DNA of 64,000 bases from contig JARCOQ010000008.1 in assembly GCA_029207755.1 (NCBI GenBank), positions 27,331,021-27,395,020 of the forward strand, given 5' to 3'. Made by a program: the position numbers and the translations under genes. The DNA is from Chamaea fasciata. Lineage: Eukaryota > Chordata > Aves > Passeriformes > Sylviidae. The notes under the pieces were generated by a model that saw nothing but the letters and a program-made list of their open reading frames with translations, ran no database searches and had not been told where the DNA came from. Positions 61,353-64,000 of the stretch are shown in pieces; the first letter of the stretch is position 1; every line of letters begins with the position of its first letter.

Positions 61353-64000
61353 TTGACCTTTGAAAGCCATGGTTATGGATACTACAAAAAAAGGTTGATG
61401 TCTCTCTAGGCACTTGCAAAGGGTGCAGGGATGTCCCGCATTCCCAATCTGCCTCTGGGTGCACATGAAGTGGATGGTGGCTCATGTCACCTGTGAGTTT
61501 TCTAGTAGCAGTTCTGCAGGTAGTTTTGAAATTCTTTTTCCAGGCAATTATGCTGAGTGAGGCAAAAGAAAATGCCAAGAATATTTGATCAGTGTGAGCC
61601 CCGTAACTAGGGAGGATGTGATTTCAAAGTTTTGCTTAAAAGTTTTGCAAAATTGTTGCTTGATGGGGTAGGACACAAAGTGCCAGTGATCTCAGAGTAG
61701 TAGAGAGAAGCTGAGAGTCCTTTACAGAAATCATGGTGGACTAAAGTCAAAAGGCTTTACTCAGATAAAATGATATGCAGAGCAGCAGAAGTAGCCTGGA
61801 TAAGTTGTGTGGGAGAAGGGCTGAGTTGTGCAGAGGGATCCGAAGGCCTTTGACCAGCTGCTGTACAGAGATGTGAGAAACAAGAATGTAAACAGCAGCG
61901 TTTGAGCCAAAAGATAGCATTTTGTGGGATCCTCAAGTGCAGAACTTGGTAGCAAAGGGAAAAGTTAGGAAATACTGCGCACTCAGAAGTGTAAGAAGAA
62001 ACTGGCAGGGTGCAGAAAAAGACAAAAGGTAGATAAGCAGGAAAAAAGTGCACATTGTTGTGAAGATGAGGTTTCCAAGGTGAGACAACTGGATTTCTGA
62101 TGAACCTTTTCTCTAAGCTCATGGCCCAGTGCAAAATTAGTTCTTCACATGTGAGTGACAGGGCAGAAGAATTGGTGGGCTTTGTTATTCTTATTCCAAA
62201 ACATCATGCTCGTCCAGGCAGTAATCATTTAGGTAAGTAACAGAAATTAGGTTTTGAGTCACATACTGACCTGTCTTTGTAGTTAGTACAGCATGTTCTG
62301 GTCACGTAATGAGAGAGAAGACAGATTAAATGAAAGACAGGCAGGATTTTCATTCAGGAAATTGGTATGGTAACGACAGATACAGGGTCTTGGCATGTTT
62401 CAGATAGGCTTCATCTAGCCTCTTCAGGTAGCAGATACAAGCACGGCACTCACTTATATTCACCCAGTCAAGCATGAGGAGGTAACAAGTTCTCCGGGGA
62501 GGCTGGTATTTAATATCTGCCAGATGCCTGCTGGAGAATACTAATACAGATCCCAGATTTAGTGTGCCCTGGGAATGCAGATGGTTGGTAGCAACATGCC
62601 TCGCTCGACAGCCACATCTCCCTTAGCTCCATGGCAGAGCTGCCTGGATTTTTATCCCCTGCTCTTTTGGATTGTAAAAGCTATGGCTTGGTCCAACAAG
62701 GCTTTTACTGACTTCCCTGGGAGGAGGATTAGCAGGCAAGAGAGGGAATGACAGTGGAGTTTCTGTTGGGGTATCACACTTGTGGATAAGGGGAGTGGTA
62801 ACACTGGTTATCCTGGATGCCACTTGGACCATTCTCTTGGGCAGAACAAGCCAAGTGCTATAAGGCAGTGAGGGCCACAGGGAGGATTTGTGCTCAAGGA
62901 GAAGCTTCAGCCAGCTCCTGCAGTGTGTGTATTCCCCTCTGAGACCACAGCAAGGGCAGAGGGAGGGTGGCAGCCCTGTGGAGATCCTGCCTGCTTGTCC
63001 TCAGGCTGCAGGAGGGGAGGAACTGCTATGAGTTTCGCTTTCTTACCAAATAAAGGGAAAAAAACCCCAAACCCCTGCAAGGCCACATATAAATCAGGGC
63101 AATAAAACTGCCTGTGGTCACGATCAAATTATACGGTCTAAATCTATATAAAAGAACTGGAGCAGGTTCAGTCCAGCACTAATGTCCTTCTTGCTGTAAA
63201 CAGTGAATGGGGGGTGAGGGGGAGGAGGGAGGGCAGGCTCTAGACTCCCAACACCAACACACCGGGGAAACAATTTGCTGAGGTGGTTGAACTACATGTT
63301 TTCAAAATCTGTTTGTGTCTATAAGGGTTTAAGAAAAGGATGTCGTCTGCTTACTCGGTAACTTGTGTGTGGCCTGTGAGTGGTTTCAGGTGCCGGGCCA
63401 AAACCAAATAATCTCTCCTTTTAGGAAATTTGAAAAGTATGCATGCATCCCAAAAAAGAACAAAGATTTTCACTGATGTCCCATGCTCCTGCCACAACGC
63501 CTTGTGTAATTGTGGCACTGTGTGCTGTTGAGATGGAAAGAGGTTGTTGAGCTGTCTCTCTAGAAACAGACCAGATAGGACTTGGGCATTCATGAGGCTG
63601 AATTAATAGGTTGTTTTTAATGGGAGAAAGGGCTACCAGGGTACATCATATATCTTCAGAATTTAGCTGAATGCTGCAAAAATGTCCATATTAGGACACA
63701 GTCCTTACTAGAAGTGAAATAATAAAACTAGTGGACTTTCACAGTATGAAGAACTTGTAGATGAAGTTGAAATTTCTGATGGTGCAGGAGAATTTTAAAT
63801 TGAAGGGTTTTGCTTCTTTTCTGAGTATCCTGGTCACGCTGATGAGTTCATAAATCTCTGTGGTGTTTGACTAATATCCTGGGGATCTGCACTGTCCTAC
63901 TCCAAAGTGGTAGCAGCCTTCAGTATTAATTAAGGGCTGTATTAGGGAAGAGCAGGGGGAGCAAGAGGGGTCTTTCAGGTCTGGCAGCCACTGCTTTCAG
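61353..64000. other. Non-coding terminal stretch
   Basis: No recognised gene, RNA or repeat element. Minus-strand frames at 61757-62134 and 62623-62832 look like chance products and carry no domain. The final 1 kb is ordinary AT/GC-mixed DNA. Confidence 0.55.

Noticed and set aside
60937..61578. 213-codon minus-strand frame with a Leu-Leu-Ser-Ser-Pro repeat
   Set aside because: It is simply the translation of the GAGGA microsatellite, with no coding sequence around it.
1..64000. Endogenous retrovirus, CRISPR array, tRNA or rRNA genes
   Set aside because: I saw no paired LTR-like ends, no reverse transcriptase or gag motifs, no regularly spaced direct repeats and no cloverleaf with conserved TTCRA loop.

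Overview
This window looks like vertebrate, almost certainly avian, nuclear DNA, and most of it is non-coding. Three things point to a bird. Pieces of CR1-type LINEs are present, including the typical avian CR1 3' tail at 55385-55445. Interspersed repeats are otherwise sparse, with only decayed MIR-like and other old amniote relics. The base composition is AT-leaning intronic or intergenic sequence with one strong CpG island. I see no operons, ribosome binding sites, tRNAs, rRNAs, CRISPR arrays or bacterial mobile elements. None of the open reading frames I examined is a recognisable protein. They are short, lack domain signatures, or come from low-complexity DNA, so no confident CDS is reported.

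Layout. 1-360 is upstream flank. About 360-2510 is a large CpG island with GC boxes, an inverted CCAAT motif, palindromes, a strong plus-strand splice donor at 1717 and a plausible acceptor ending at 1928. Together they suggest the promoter and 5' non-coding exons of a gene transcribed left to right. A 34-codon ATG ORF starts 7 nt after that acceptor and is the only speculative coding call. From 2510 to 64000 the sequence reads as a very long first intron or intergenic desert, with AT-rich islands carrying homeodomain and POU-octamer motifs (candidate enhancers), two small CpG-dense patches (25262-25385 and 30575-30835), scattered old retroposon fragments and simple repeats.

The most conspicuous structures are a perfect pentanucleotide array of 44 GAGGA units (61131-61350) inside a 239-nt pure purine tract, a nearly identical 79-bp tandem duplication that copies an acceptor-like polypyrimidine/CAG site (10377-10537), and an apparent excess of POU octamers, including a double octamer at 49068-49089. 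The CpG island would act as the promoter. If the downstream DNA is its intron, the motif-rich islands are candidate cis-regulatory elements for that gene, whose identity I cannot establish. I found no convincing new multi-gene system in this window.
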